64,000 bases of DNA from Isochrysis galbana (GCA_018136815.1 CM030942.1:3527648-3591647); one strand, 5' to 3'; shown: positions 40,857-51,656, counted from the stretch's first letter. The notes: generated from the letters alone by a model not told the origin. Numbers and translations are program-made.

Positions 40857-41772
40857 GCATTTGGGGAGTGAGGCACGGGTCCTCACCGCTTTCGACGACT
40901 CCGATCACGTAATCCTCGAGCCCAATGCGCTCCGGCCCGCTTGTGCTGCTGGCGTCGTCTTTGTTGTTCTTAGCCGCGCCGTTTTCCGCCGCCTGCAGGG
41001 CGGAGGGCACGTGATTGGTGATGGCAGCCAACTCGCGCTGGTGGGGTGCGAGGGGCCGGGGCACATGTGCGTCTACTCACGTGCAATTCTTCCTCGCTGA
41101 GAGCCTTGTGTGCGGCCCGAGCCGCGGCGTCTTGCGCGGTGCCGGCCGCGCGGTCGGCTTCCTTGAGCATTTTGACACGTGCCGCCTCGTCGTTTGCCAT
41201 CCTGTAGATCTCCGCCACTTGCACGATGAGCTGTTCGTACTCTGTGAATTTCTCCGACTTGGTGTCCTCCACTTGCGTTGGATGGTCGACTTGTACGGGC
41301 TCTCGCTGCTCCTTGCCCTGGGTGTACAAGTGAGCCCCTTCCTGCAATACGATCGCGAACGAAGTGGAGACGGTGAGCAGTGGAACTGAAGCGCATGCAC
41401 CCTGCCCACGCGTAGCGCGCGCTACGCCGGCGCCGGCGCGTGCTTTCTTCGACCTGGGAACCCAGCCAAGCCCAGCATGCGCGCACACACCTTCAGCCAC
41501 CTCTTCAGGGAGCTCAGCACTGACGTGTAGGGGCTGGGGAAAACGTCCCCAAACTCCCTGAAGCTCTCGTCCAGCAAGGTGAGCGTCAGGATGCCGTCGG
41601 TCTTGTTCGTCCACGCGTGCGCCTGGGTGTGCTTCTCGCCGTCCCTTGACTTGCCCTCCTTGAAGGTCATGAAGGCCTTCGGGCCGCAGTCGATCACCTG
41701 CTTCAGCAGAGCGATCTTCCGCGGCTCGGTCCAATCCATGCGCCACTTCTTGTTCGCGTCGTCCGCCTCGGC
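40825..41772 (-). CDS. uncharacterised protein, possible Myb/SANT-like N-terminus (5' end uncertain)
   Basis: Three exons join in frame at GT-AG introns: 41772-41491 (acceptor CAG at 41773), 41341-41081 and 41037-40825. The first visible exon has MDWTEPRKIALLKQVIDCG, AHAWTNKTDGILTLTLLDES and LSSLKRWLK, spaced like a Myb/SANT or trihelix DNA-binding domain; this is a pattern impression only. The second exon is a helical, charged segment (KFTEYEQLIVQVAEIYRMAN, then ADRAAGTAQDAAARAAHKAL). The last exon ends in PQMLIEDPSKRPA. An upstream coding exon is likely because the acceptor at 41773 precedes an open frame, but no start could be fixed. It converges with the gene at 39999-40856. Confidence 0.6.
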
Positions 41773-42009
41773 CTGCGTTCACGGCGTGCCAGGAGAGGGC
41801 GAGAGTGAGGTGATGATAGGTGAGGTTGGTGTGCGCGCGCGGGCTCGCGTGGCCCCGGTGCCGCCGCACCCCCACCCTTTCGCTCCCAGGGTGGCGGGCG
41901 CAAGCGCACCGCCATCGCTCGCGGAGAAGCAAAAAACTGGTAGTGAATCACTAGTGAAACCCGCCAGAGTTGTTCTTCGCGCCCACTGGGCGGAGTTAAA
42001 CAAACATGG
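41773..42009. other. intron/5' region of the preceding minus-strand gene
   Basis: G/C-rich with no clear first exon. ATG-containing frames here read into low-complexity Arg/Pro sequence. Confidence 0.35.
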
Positions 42010-42067
42010 TTTCACCGAGGTTTCACTCCGCGTTTGAAGTCAAACGCGGAGTGAAACCTTGGTGAAA
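42010..42067. repeat. 58-bp near-perfect palindrome
   Basis: Arms of 28 bp (42010-42037 and 42040-42067), TTTCACCGAGGTTTCACTCC and so on, pair with a single mismatch around a 2-bp centre. Related GTGAAACC words flank it at 41954 and 42073. It could be a foldback element core or a cruciform-forming site. Confidence 0.9.
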
Positions 42068-43045
42068 TCGGAGTGAAACCCCTGCAAAAACCCCCGATAG
42101 AATATGGGTGCTTTTACTCTTAGAGAGTGGGCGCTGCCTCCCCAAACTTGCAGCCCACTTCTCGAGAGGGCCCAAACTTATGACGCGCTCGAGAAGCCGC
42201 CCAAACTTCTAGAAAAAGTTGTTCTAGAAGTATTGGTATTGACCTGGCCCTAACCGTGTCATTCTCCCAAAATAGACCGCCACGCGCGGGGGAAGGGAGG
42301 AGGGTCACTCTCACTCACCGACGCCACTGCCTTTCGTGGGGCGGGAGGGGGTTCGTGGGGGTGGTGAGACGGTTGCCGGGGCAGGTAGTAGGGGGGGACC
42401 CTGCGGAATCCTTGGACTCCCGGGGGAGGTGGGAAATAAGTGAGTGACCGGGCTACTCTTATACCCATTTCCATTTCCAATAGCATGCCGTAAGATGTCG
42501 TGATATTACCTCTATCTTGTGACTTCGTGAATTTTCACCCTTAGAAGTTCGTAGCCCCGTGTGAGTGCCCTGGCAGATCCCCCGTCCCAGGACTTCTCGG
42601 GTAACCGTAATCCGGATTGTTTGCATGACTACCGTGTTATATCGGTCCAAATGATGTGGAACATGAGCGGCGCTCACGACAAACCGGTTCCAACGACCTC
42701 TATTCAGTGTGCGAGCGGAGCTACGTACACCAGCACACATGCCAAGCCACAACACCCCCAATTGAGGTAGGGATGTTCATGCAAGTAGCACGCCTGATGC
42801 TTTCGACGGACACAGAACGACGGACACAACACATACACCTAGGCAACCTAGCAAGATCGCTGTAAAAGTGTACAAGGCTCCATCGACATAAAACGGCGAG
42901 TTCCTTAGAGGCGTCGAAGAAGCCCGCATAGCGCCGCAATAGGGCAAGGCGGTCTGCCCATCGTTGCGCGCAACGGAGATGGGCTTGGGCAGAAGGGGGG
43001 TAGCCCACAATGGCTCTTCAATCACTGTTGACGTGACATCGGGGC
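42068..43045. other. no gene; 3' flank of the ammonium transporter
   Basis: Mixed sequence between the palindrome and the transporter stop codon. Open frames are short, on both strands and without family features. The right part is presumably the transporter 3' UTR. Confidence 0.4.
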
Positions 43046-44663
43046 TTAGGCCTTGCCGTGGTCGTAAGCGGCGCCGCCATGCTTCGATATGTCCATGCCC
43101 GCCATCTCCATCTCCTCCGACACTCGAAGGATGCCACCCAGGCGAAGGCTCCAGAAAAGGATGGAGGCGAGACCGGCGACCCACGCAACCTCGATGATGA
43201 GAGCCACAAACTGAGCAGCAAGGAGCATGCCTCCTCCATAAAAGAGGCCCTTGTACTGGGCCTGAGCAAGAGTGAGATCGGCCCCAGTGAGCTCCGCCAT
43301 CCATCCCATTGCCGTGTATTCGGGATAAGCGAAGAGGCCAACGGCGAAGACGCCCCAGAAGCCGCATGCGCCATGAACTGAAAAGGCGTCGAGCGGGTCG
43401 TCGATCTTGAGCTTGAGGATCAAGTGATGCGAGCCGTAGTAGATGAAGGCGCCGATGATGCCAATGAGGAATGCAGCCCACGGAAGCACAGCAGCGCAAC
43501 CCGCAGTGATGGAGACGAGGCCGGCGAGGATGCCATTGCAGACCATCGCGACGTCATAGGTGTGCGAGAAAATTCTATCAAAGAACACGCACGTGATGCC
43601 ACCGGCACCCGCGGCGAGGGTAGTGCACATGGCAGCGCGAGCCATGACGGTGCCGTAGCCCTCGGGGGTGATGCCCAGAGTGGAGCCCGGGTTAAAACCG
43701 TACCAGCCCATCCAGAGGATGAAAGTGCCGAGCACGACAAAGGGGGACGAGTGGCCAGGCATAGCGTTGGGCTTGCCGTTCTCATCAAAGCGGCCAATGC
43801 GAGGCTTGATGATGGCAGCAGCGCAGAGGGCCGCAACGCCGCCAGTCATGTGCACGACACCGGAGCCCGCGAAGTCGAGGCATCCACCAAGGACGGTGAG
43901 GCTACGCTTGGCGGTGAAGGCGCCTGAGAGGAAGCCGTTGTCGCACCACACCCAGTGCACCACAATCGGGTAGATGAAGCCAGTGATCACGCATGTGTAG
44001 ATCAGGTAGGCGGTGAGCTGTGCACGCTCGGCAACCGCTCCGGACACAATAGTGGCGGCGGCCGCGGCGAAGACGTATTGGAAGAACCAGAGGGCCATGG
44101 TGTATCCGTTGTACTGCGATGCAGACGATCCCCAGCCGGCGGCAAGAAACGCGCCTGCGCCAGTGGTCGCAGAGCCAATGAACACATTACCAGTGTCTGC
44201 TCCGGAATCCCCATAGGCGACGCCCATGCCGAAGACCCACCAGATGATGGCGCCAATACAGGCATCAAGCAGGTTTTTCAGTAGGATATTCTTGGTGTTC
44301 TTAGAGCGCACACTACCCGCCTCAAGCAGGGCAAAGCCAGCCTGCACGCAGAAGCACAATGGGGGGGGGGGGGGGGGAAGTCACGAGGAAGGCGGACTGG
44401 CCAGGGGCGGCGTGGCGGTCATGCGCCTGGCACTCAACGCCCGCACACCCCCCGCATTCATCGTCGCCCTCCCCTTGCCCCTCTCCAGAGGGGAGGTTGG
44501 AGAGGAGTGAGACGCACACAATGCTTCACCCGCTTGCACCCACCTGCATGAAGAAGACGAAGACGCCCACGACGAGAAGGTAGAAGGCGTCGAGGTTCCC
44601 CACGGCGGTAGAGTTGACGCCGATGGCTGTCTCCATGTCAGAGGTGAAGGTGGCGGCGGCCAT
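43046..44663 (-). CDS. AMT-family ammonium transporter
   Basis: Plasma-membrane ammonium channel/transporter. Two exons, 44663-44544 and 44341-43046, give 471 residues. Exon 1 encodes the first helix ending FFMQ, and exon 2 begins AGFALLEAGSVRSKN, the hallmark of helix 1-2. The signature DFAGSGVVHMTGG holds the first pore histidine and SVHGACGFWG the second. About eleven hydrophobic helices are visible, and the C-terminal regulatory tail (DISKHGGAAYDHGKA) is short but has the DxxxHGG element. The FNPGSTLG and GGITCVFF blocks fit the AMT1 type rather than Rh. The intron holds a 17-G run. The gene is intact; nitrogen regulation is likely but no site is visible. Confidence 0.96.
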
Positions 44664-45440
44664 AGCGAGAGAGGTCAGAAAGGGGTGGAGGAGGAGTTGC
44701 AGCAAGGAGGGGGGAGGGCAGGCCTGCAGCGAGCGGACGGGATGTGGGGGGGGGGGGGGGTACTGGGGGAGGCGGGGCGGGGGGGGAGGCGGGGGGGGGC
44801 GGGGGGGGGGTCGGCGAGCCACAGCCGCCTCTTTTGGCGGGCGCGTTCCGGCGGTCCTTAGGTGCGCCCCGCGCTCGGGGGGAGAGGCGCGGGGGGGGGG
44901 GGGGGGGACAGCGGCTGGGTGTCCAAGGGAAGGGAGAAGAGGGAGTTGGGGGGGGGGGGGGTACAGGGAGCGGGCGGCGCGCCGCCGAGAGGATCGAAGA
45001 GGACGGCTGCTACCCCCCCCCCTCCGCCGCCCGCCGCCCGCCGCCGTGGGGGAGGGGGGGGGGGGGGTGTCGCGGCGCCGCCCGCCCGCCGCCCGCCGGC
45101 CCTCGCGGCGCGTCCACCACGACCGCGACGAGATTTCTGGGAAAAGTCACCCCGCACGCCCCCCCCCCCGGGGGGAGCGGCGGGGGGGGAACGGGGGGGG
45201 GGGACGCCGATCTCGCCACGAGATGCAAGGAGGGGTCGTGGAAACAGCGGAGACGGCGTGGCTCGCTGGAGGGCTTCTTCCACCTTCCCGGCAGCAAGGG
45301 AGGCGCGCGCCAACAACCTTTCGAACGAACCCGCCCCCCCCTCCCCCCCCCCCCCCCCGCCCCCCCCCCCCGCCGCAGCGACCGGGACGTCCGGGATCAG
45401 CTCGTCACGACTCACACCCTCCTCCTGAGGTCCTGAGGAC
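44664..45440. other. G- and C-homopolymer-rich upstream region of the transporter
   Basis: Many G runs on the plus strand (44750-44810, 44890-44910, 44950-44962, 45055-45070) and C runs at 45165-45175 and 45335-45372. Open frames here are Gly/Pro/Arg translations of this low complexity. Assembly accuracy in such runs is doubtful. Confidence 0.6.
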
Positions 45441-45654
45441 CTGAGAGATCAGACGGACACCGCAGCTCAGCCTCACGACCGCGAGTCTATGTAGAGTATA
45501 ACGGAACGGGGACCCAGCCCCCGAGCGGTATCTGAGTACCGAGCCCCCTCCAGTACATAGACATAGATATTAAGGTGTCCACTAAGCTACTGGCTGTTTG
45601 AGAAGCGCAAGGCTTCATGTGTCATATGCGCCGAGGACCTAAAAAAAACATCAT

Positions 45655-45875
45655 CTGAAGATTCTGGGCTACACACCTACTATTGACGGGGATCCCCCTT
45701 TACTACCAACACCGCCCTTAACTTCCCTTTCTCCCTTTCTCCACCTCTTTCCCTGCCCCTGCCCCTGCCCCCCTTCATTCCTTTTCTCCCTTTTTCTTCG
45801 GTTCCAGGGGTCCAACCTCGATGCGCTACCTAAGGCCTGGTTCGCAGGCCTTTTGAGTCATTGCCCTTGATGTGC
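45655..45875 (-). repeat. LINE 3' UTR fragment (family of 34957-35950)
   Basis: GAAGATTCTGGGCTACACAC at 45655 and the following blocks (CACCTCTTTCCCTGCCCCTG, GGGGTCCAACCTCGATGCGC, AAGGCCTGGTT) parallel 34957-35115. The LINE sense strand is minus, and the end is followed by T8 (A8 at about 45641 on plus). Confidence 0.75.
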
Positions 45876-45915
45876 CTGTCCGCCCGGACTCGCGTTGCTT
45901 GTTTTGATTGTGTCG

Positions 45916-48120
45916 GGGTCAACTAAGTTTATACTTAGACGCGATGGAGCGCGCCGACGCGACTCCCCTCTCCTTCGGGCCCCCCACCGAGGGCGCCCCT
46001 CCAGTGCCCATGGAGCAGCCGCTGATGAAGCGGCCGCGTCCGCACACAGAGGCCGAGCAGGTGTGTGCGACTCCGGTCGCGCCACACGGCCCGTGGCCCC
46101 GGCCACACCATGCATGGCAGCCATGCTGGACTCCCCCATGGGGAGCAGCAGGCTGCTGGCAACTTCCCACAACCGTCAGGCTCCAGCAGCCACCGCTCCA
46201 TTGGGCATGCCTTATGGCAGAGGCCCCTCTCGCCCTGGCAAGGGCCGCGCTGCTCCGGCAGCGCGGCCCGCGGCCGGGTGGCCCCTATGGGCACAACACA
46301 CACCTCACTGTAGCAAGCAACATACGCACCAGGGCCAGCCCCTCATGCACACCCCACCACACACACGAAGCACGCGCACACGCCCCCCATGGGGACAACA
46401 TTGACAAGACCCCTCCACCAAATGCCTCCTCTCGCCCAACACCGACCAAGGTCACTCCCGCCCACGCCACACAGGACCAAGAATCCGATGTAGAAAACGA
46501 CATCACAGACTCCGACGCCTCCTTTGAACTCTCCTTCCACCAAACCGGAGACATCATCCTCCAAGACACGACGGCGTATGCCGCCATCGTCGAGCTACTT
46601 CTCGAGCTTGAGGGCGTAGACCCCGAGCCAGACTTCTGGGCCCGCTCAGCGCGAGGCCCGTGGCACATAGCAGTCAATGAGGATTGCGCGCAACAATTCC
46701 AAGCCAAATACGGAGAGCACACCAACATCCGCGTGCTTGGTCAAGATCTTCCCGTACGCATCCGCCTAGAATCCATCGACGAGAAAATCAACAAGAAAGG
46801 CACCACCTCACGAAAAGCCCTCTACGAAGCACTCCAAGACGTCCCCGCCCTCTGACCCGGCCCCCACCGAAGGGAACAGGGAGACGCCAAACACGTCCGC
46901 AGCGCCGGCAGACGCACCTAGAGAAACCAGAGTCTCTGAAAGCGATACGTACATCACTAGAATGAATAACATATGGATATATACAAACACCAACTACCTA
47001 GGAGAAACTATGAACACCACCGAGGTAGCGAAACCGGGCGAAGAAAGGCACTACTACGCTCCCGCCAAATGGGAGAATGGGCTAAAAGGCCCGAAACACC
47101 TCGAATTCCCTCTCGCGGACGAGTACACGCTTAGCGAAAAGACGCAACTAGACCAAATCACCGTATCGGATATAACACGAGAGCTAAAGGGAGACGGCTC
47201 CGGCATGCGAGTGTGAACAAGAAGCGGCAAAGCGCCGCGAGCGCAACGAGGCACAAAGGCTCAACCCTCGCCCGAAAACGGCGCACGAGGCCCTTGGCAA
47301 GGGCCCCCCTAAGCAATGTGCGCGCTTCACTCAAGGCCTGTGCCTCAGGAACAAACGAGGAGTGCGATGCAATCTCTCGCACGACGTGCCTGGCGCGTGG
47401 ATCGACAATAAGTGCACGATCCGCTGCCACCTACATCCACACAAGAAGATCCCGGGCGTCTGCTTGAACGGACCGGCATGCCTTTTCCTCCACCCAGAGT
47501 GCGCGTGCGCCAACGCGATTGCGGCCACTAGACTTGTCGTCGCGAGAAAAACGCCCCGGCGCCCTAGACTCACATATGACTCCACCCTTGGTTACCCAGG
47601 TGAAGGGCCTGTCCGCATCGCGACATACAACATTAACGGCACCAAGAACGGCAAGCTAGCCGCCGTGCTATCGCAAGCGCGAAAGGCAAAAGTAGACATA
47701 CTACTACTGCAAGAACTTCATGCATACGAGGACGAAAACACCCGCCTCGTAGCAAAAGCGCTTGGCCTCGCTGAAAGACTCGCATAACATGAAGCGTCGG
47801 CCCGAGGGAACTTACCATCTAAGAACGCGATCGATCACTATAGGTCATCTAAGAGGAACGCCGCGCACACAAAGCCAAGGGGCCATGGAACAACTCTAAA
47901 AACAAACAGGTCACTCAGTGGCACAGGAGGGAGCGGAGAACACGCCGCTGAGGACAAGTGCACACAGCTCCGCTCGGACCCCCCACATATCCCGAGCCCC
48001 TAGGTAGAGCACGAGGGGAGTTGCCGCAAGGCGGGGAATGAGGGTGAGGAAGGGAAGGGGGCGTGGCTACGAACATGCGAGTCAGTGCCACGGGGGAGGC
48101 GAGAATATCAAAAGGTTTTT
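45916..48120 (+). mobile_element. second LINE family, internally deleted and frameshifted
   Basis: 5' module CAACTAAGTTTATACTTAGA-CGCG, then ORF1 from the ATG at 45944 (MERADATPLSF). The ORF1 middle (GPWHIAVNEDCAQQFQAKYG) is homologous to the intact LINE ORF1. A frameshift falls near 46855, and the frame is picked up again in the CCCH region (CARFTQGLC, RCNLSHDVPGAW, CLNGPACLFLHPE; 47310-47510). Here the finger region runs straight into the endonuclease start (VRIATYNINGTKNGK, LLLQELHAY) in one frame, ending at 47787. The remaining ORF2 (about 4 kb) is absent. Sequence passes to a 3' UTR with AGAGCACGAGGGGAGTTGCC, the GCGTGGCTAC stem, and a T8 end near 48120. Confidence 0.8.
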
Positions 48121-48129
48121 TTTCTAATT

Positions 48130-48906
48130 TTGGGTTTCTTCTATTTCGGTTGATTTGTTCGCGGATTTCTCCTATTTCGGTTGCTTTGTTCTCCTTCCAT
48201 GCCGCTCGTCGAGACGACTCGAATTTAGTCGGGGAGTGTCGTATTCCATACGATGACAGACTTTTACTTCTAACCGGTGGTTTATTTTAAGCCTCAAGGT
48301 CTCGTCGGCGACATTCTACCCCTTCTCTTACTTTCTTTCGATGTCATCAAACGTTCCACGGCTGTCTTCCGTCTTCTCTTCATGCATCGGTTGTAGTCTT
48401 CCGTCTTCTCTTCGTATATCGGCGGTAGCTCCACAGCGAGGTCTGCTCTCGTTGTTCCGACTTCTCTGTTTCGCATGTCTGTGCGCCGATGAGTTGCCTT
48501 GGTGCCGACGCTTGACAGTCCGCCCTGAGTGTGGTTAGTTTTCGCCCTGTTTGGTTTAGTTCGTGTGTGTCTGTGTGACGAGGAGTTCTTTTTGGAGTCT
48601 CTGCGTTGTAGTCTCTCGTGTCTACCTTGGACCTAAGAAGCTCTCATTCCCCTTCTCTCTCTTCCTCTAGCTCGCTAGCTAGCCTCGGCCCTACCCTCCA
48701 ACGCCGCGCGTTGTGGGCCTCCGAACCTCCGTCTCTCTTCTCGTCCCTCGCACTCGATGGTAGAAGCTGTCAGACCCGACTTCTACTATGACCTCTCAGA
48801 CATATTCCCGCAAGCAACCACCTACGACTCCTTTACGGCCGCGTCAGCTGCCGGCTCGATCGAACGGCCCTCTGCCCACGAGCCAGTAGTCATCGCGTGT
48901 TCGACA
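48130..48906 (+). mobile_element. LTR fragment (family of 22748-23826), truncated by a LINE end
   Basis: An inverted copy of the solo-LTR family in sense orientation: TTTCTTCTATTTCGGTTGAT, then TGTCGTATTCCATACGATG at 48238, ending GCGTGTTCGACA at 48906. The gag-like ORF starts at 48757 (MVEAVRPDFYYDLSDIFPQ) and is open to the LTR end and beyond. The left side is cut by the T8 end of the LINE derivative. No second LTR is present. Confidence 0.78.
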
Positions 48907-49206
48907 AAGGGAGGAGAGGCTCCCACACGACCCACCCATAGGGGGAAGCCGCAAGGCTGGGCCCCCACAAAGAGAAGCGACCCAAAGCGCCTCCCAGCAA
49001 CCGCGAGCCAAAAGGCCCGCCCCCCCCCTCCCCCGACGCCAGACCCAAAGTAGTGCACATGGGTCGACCCCCCAAAACCGAATAAAAAGGACCGAGGGGG
49101 GGGGCGAAAGGGGAGCGGGAGTGGGGCAAGGGCGATGTCAGGGGGTGTCCCCAACGAGAGGGACGGGAGATAGCAGAGTAGTAGGCACCTTCAAGAATAT
49201 TTTTAT
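48907..49206 (+). repeat. retroposon 3' region, tail family Y, copy 2
   Basis: GACGCCAGACCCAAAGTAGT, GCACATGGGTCGACCCCC and the end GGCACCTTCAAGAATATTTT match 35975-36247. It directly abuts the LTR end at 48906. Confidence 0.75.
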
Positions 49207-49430
49207 ACCGGTGGTGGGCCCTCTCATGCACGGCCCCCTACTGTAGGGGGGGCGACAAGCAGCGGACGGCGGCCTTCAGTTTGGTTGGGAGCGCGGGAGA
49301 AGAAAAAGAAAAGGGGAGGAGCGAGTGGCGGTGGGAGGCGGCGCCCGCCCTCTCGTGGGACCGCATCTCTCTGCGGGAGCGGATCGACGGCTGGTGCTGG
49401 TGCACCTCGCGGCCCTCTCGCTCGTGCTCT
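49207..49430. other. contig end before the gap, no gene supported
   Basis: Open frames reach the gap on both strands but none has a recognisable domain. Confidence 0.35.
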
Positions 49431-49530
49431 NNNNNNNNNNNNNNNNNNNNNNNNNNNNNNNNNNNNNNNNNNNNNNNNNNNNNNNNNNNNNNNNNNNNNN
49501 NNNNNNNNNNNNNNNNNNNNNNNNNNNNNN
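49431..49530. other. assembly gap, 100 N
   Basis: Exactly 100 N, a placeholder gap of unknown true size. Confidence 0.99.
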
Positions 49531-49588
49531 AGTACTGATGTAAGTGTAAGCTCAAAACCACCGTAAGCTTACGGACTGACAGCCCAAC

Positions 49589-49970
49589 CCCGGATGGGAC
49601 AACAGGTACAAGGTCAACAGGTTTCGGGGGCCTATTCCTATTAAGAGGACCTATTGACAGGTCGCAATAGGTCCGTAACAGGTCAAAATAAAACTCATTT
49701 TACTAATATTATAGATGTATGAGTATGTGATGTATATTATGAATATGATTGGCCTCTGACTTCTGAGCTAAGTTACTAGGGAGAGGAAGGGATCCGAGAT
49801 GATTTGGGCGTGGCTACGATAGCGGTACCTATAGTATAGGCCTATAGCCACGCGCGAGGCGAGAATATTGAAAGGTTTTTTTTTACCTATTACCTATTAA
49901 CAGGTAACAGGTCTGGTAGGCCTCTTGACCTCTTAATAGAACCTATTAGAAGCCTATTGTCCCATCTGGG
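49589..49970. mobile_element. 382-bp hAT-type MITE with nested LINE tail
   Basis: Ends CCCGGATGGGACAACAGG and, inverted, CCTATTGTCCCATCTGGG. Flanking 8-bp duplication AGCCCAAC (49581-49588) and AGCTCAAC (49971-49978), 7 of 8 matching. The body is rich in ACCTATTAACAGGT-like palindromes. A LINE 3' tail interrupts it at about 49785-49887. The terminal GGATGGGA core is shared with the 17101 MITE. Confidence 0.82.
49785..49887 (+). mobile_element. LINE 3' tail nested in the MITE
   Basis: GCGTGGCTACGATAGCGG ... TATAGCCACGCGCGAGGCGA and AGAATATTGAAAGG followed by T9: the same 3' end as 34698-34855 and 48050-48120. No clear target duplication could be read. Confidence 0.75.
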
Positions 49971-49999
49971 AGCTCAACTAGGGTGTGGTGATCCTCAAT

Positions 50000-50927
50000 G
50001 AGGAGGACACGAGCAAATGTCATTTCGAAGGTCGGCAACGTCTTATCTTTATTTTGGGGTCGCTCGAGGTGGCCACGCACCAAGCTTCGAGAGACCATTG
50101 CTGCAAATCATGGTAAAGAATTCGGCTTATACTGCGCAAAGCAAACTCGTTTTGCTGGCAAATTCCTTGAGATGTCTCGAATGCTCCGGGTGAAAACTGA
50201 GTTGCAACAAGTTGTGGTGACGATGGAATATGCGGCGCTTGCAAGTTCTCGTGTGGGGCTCTTATGGCTCGCCAATATGTCTCGACCTAAGATTTGGCCT
50301 ATGCGGCTTCCCAGTTGTCCCGGTTCATGACTAATCCCGGTGCTACCCATTTCCACGCGGCCGTACGAGCGCTCATATACCTCAGGGGCTCCAAAGACCG
50401 CGTCCTACACTTTGCTCCCAATCCAAAGATGTCCTTTGTAACCTGTGTGGATTCAAATTGGGAAGCAAAGTACTCATGTAGTGGCGGCCTCTTCTTCTTC
50501 TACGGCTGCCCCATACAATGGTTCTCAAAGGTGCAACGATCCGTTTCTCTCTCGAGTGCCGAGGCTGAGTATTTTGGCGCGATGCTTACCGCCAAAGATC
50601 TCATGTTTATTCTTTATTCGGGACCTCATCACGGATCACGGGGATCTCGGCATTCTTATTCTCAATGGCCCTTCGATCGTTTACTCGGATTCCAAGTCCG
50701 CCGTTGACATGGCTTTTGATCCGGTGGCTTTCAAGAAGACTAAGCATATCTTGCGTGCAGGAGCCTTTTTGCGCGACCTCGTCGCTAAACAGGTCCTCAC
50801 GCTCAAGCACGTCAAAGGGCACCAGATGGTTGCTGGCATTTTGACGAAACCATGTCCGCGCAACCAATTTCATCGGATTCTTCAACTCCTTGATTCCTTC
50901 TCTTCTTCGACTCTCTGCGAGATGTGA
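50000..50927 (+). pseudogene. Ty1/copia RT end and RNase H, frameshifted
   Basis: Reads YAASQLSRFMTNPGATHFHA, CVDSNWE, WFSKVQRSVSLSSAEAEYFG, then in another frame YSDSKSAVDMAFDPVAFKKT, KHILRAGAFLRDLV, ILTKPCPRNQFHRIL to a stop at 50925-50927. This is the standard copia pol end. The change of frame is accounted for by a perfect 7-bp tandem duplication TTTATTC at 50606-50619. At least one further shift lies upstream near 50260-50300. Confidence 0.88.
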
Positions 50928-51140
50928 ATCTACTTCGACGTTTGGTTGTAAGTAAGTTCTGTCCTTACGGTTCCGTGTGCTATATATATGGCACGGAGTA
51001 CGGAACCGAGAGGGAAGGAAGGCCGAGGAGCGGGGACGAGAGAGGGGGGAGGGGGCACTCTTAGGATAGAGTGTGCCACATGGCATGGAGAGTGTTTCCG
51101 AGACACGCTCCAAGAATAGAGCGTGTCGCATGGAATGCTC
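50928..51140 (+). promoter_or_regulatory. possible start of the copia 3' LTR with TATA box in a palindrome
   Basis: Directly after the pol stop, TGTGAATCTACTTCG may open the 3' LTR. At 50981-50990 TATATATATG is flanked by CGGTTCCGTGTGC and GCACGGAGTACGGAACCG, an interrupted inverted repeat centred on the TATA box. The rest is truncated by LINE sequence at about 51150. The LTR end is not visible. Confidence 0.45.
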
Positions 51141-51149
51141 CCCCTTACC

Positions 51150-51425
51150 CGCAACAACAGTTGTGATATTTGATCCCACTTCTCGCTTTTAATACCAGGA
51201 GTTTTACTTCCCATCGGACGGTCGCTTTTTGTCGTTTAGTTTTCTTCCTCGCCAGGTATGTATTTGTGAGTGTCTTGACATCGGCATCTTCGAGCGTCTT
51301 GCGCGTGCCGCTCAGTGTGTACTCTTGGGGTATTGGGTAGGCCAAGTCGGCCGGTCGGCCGGCCCGTCATATGCATTGCCCCATCTAAGCGGGGTTCGCA
51401 AATCCAAGGGGATGTAGAAAGTGTC
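51150..51425 (-). pseudogene. LINE ORF2 fragment (C-terminal third)
   Basis: Minus-strand translation gives LDLRTPLRWGNAYDGPA, then AYPIPQEYTLSGTRKTLEDA and KTKRQKATVRWEVKLLVL, against TPLKWGRAYDGPAETAYPIP and QEYTLKGTQTTLEDVSV in the intact ORF2. Truncated on both sides, with a small insertion. Confidence 0.8.
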
Positions 51426-51656
51426 CTGCGATAAAGTTAAAGTCGTGGGTCGATGGCCGCCTGTGCGGTAAGAATACTACTAGGTTTTTTTGCCCCCACC
51501 CCGCTCTCCACGAAAAAGTACAAGACGACGGAGCAGCCATTAGCATTAGGCATTTGGCTGCTGCGGTCCCGGCAGTGAAGAGCTAAGAATGGGTTTCCAT
51601 GGAGAAGGCTATTTTTGGGAGCCCCCTCCCTCCCCCTTTTCCGCGGCGCGCGGACG
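51426..51656. other. upstream region of the RCC1 gene
   Basis: Short unique sequence with a pyrimidine-rich stretch just before the start codon (51620-51640). Presumed promoter and leader; no specific site is recognised. Confidence 0.4.

Noticed and set aside
44614-45444. Several overlapping Gly/Pro/Arg-rich frames upstream of the ammonium transporter
   Set aside because: All derive from G and C homopolymer runs in the promoter region; no family resemblance and no splice logic.
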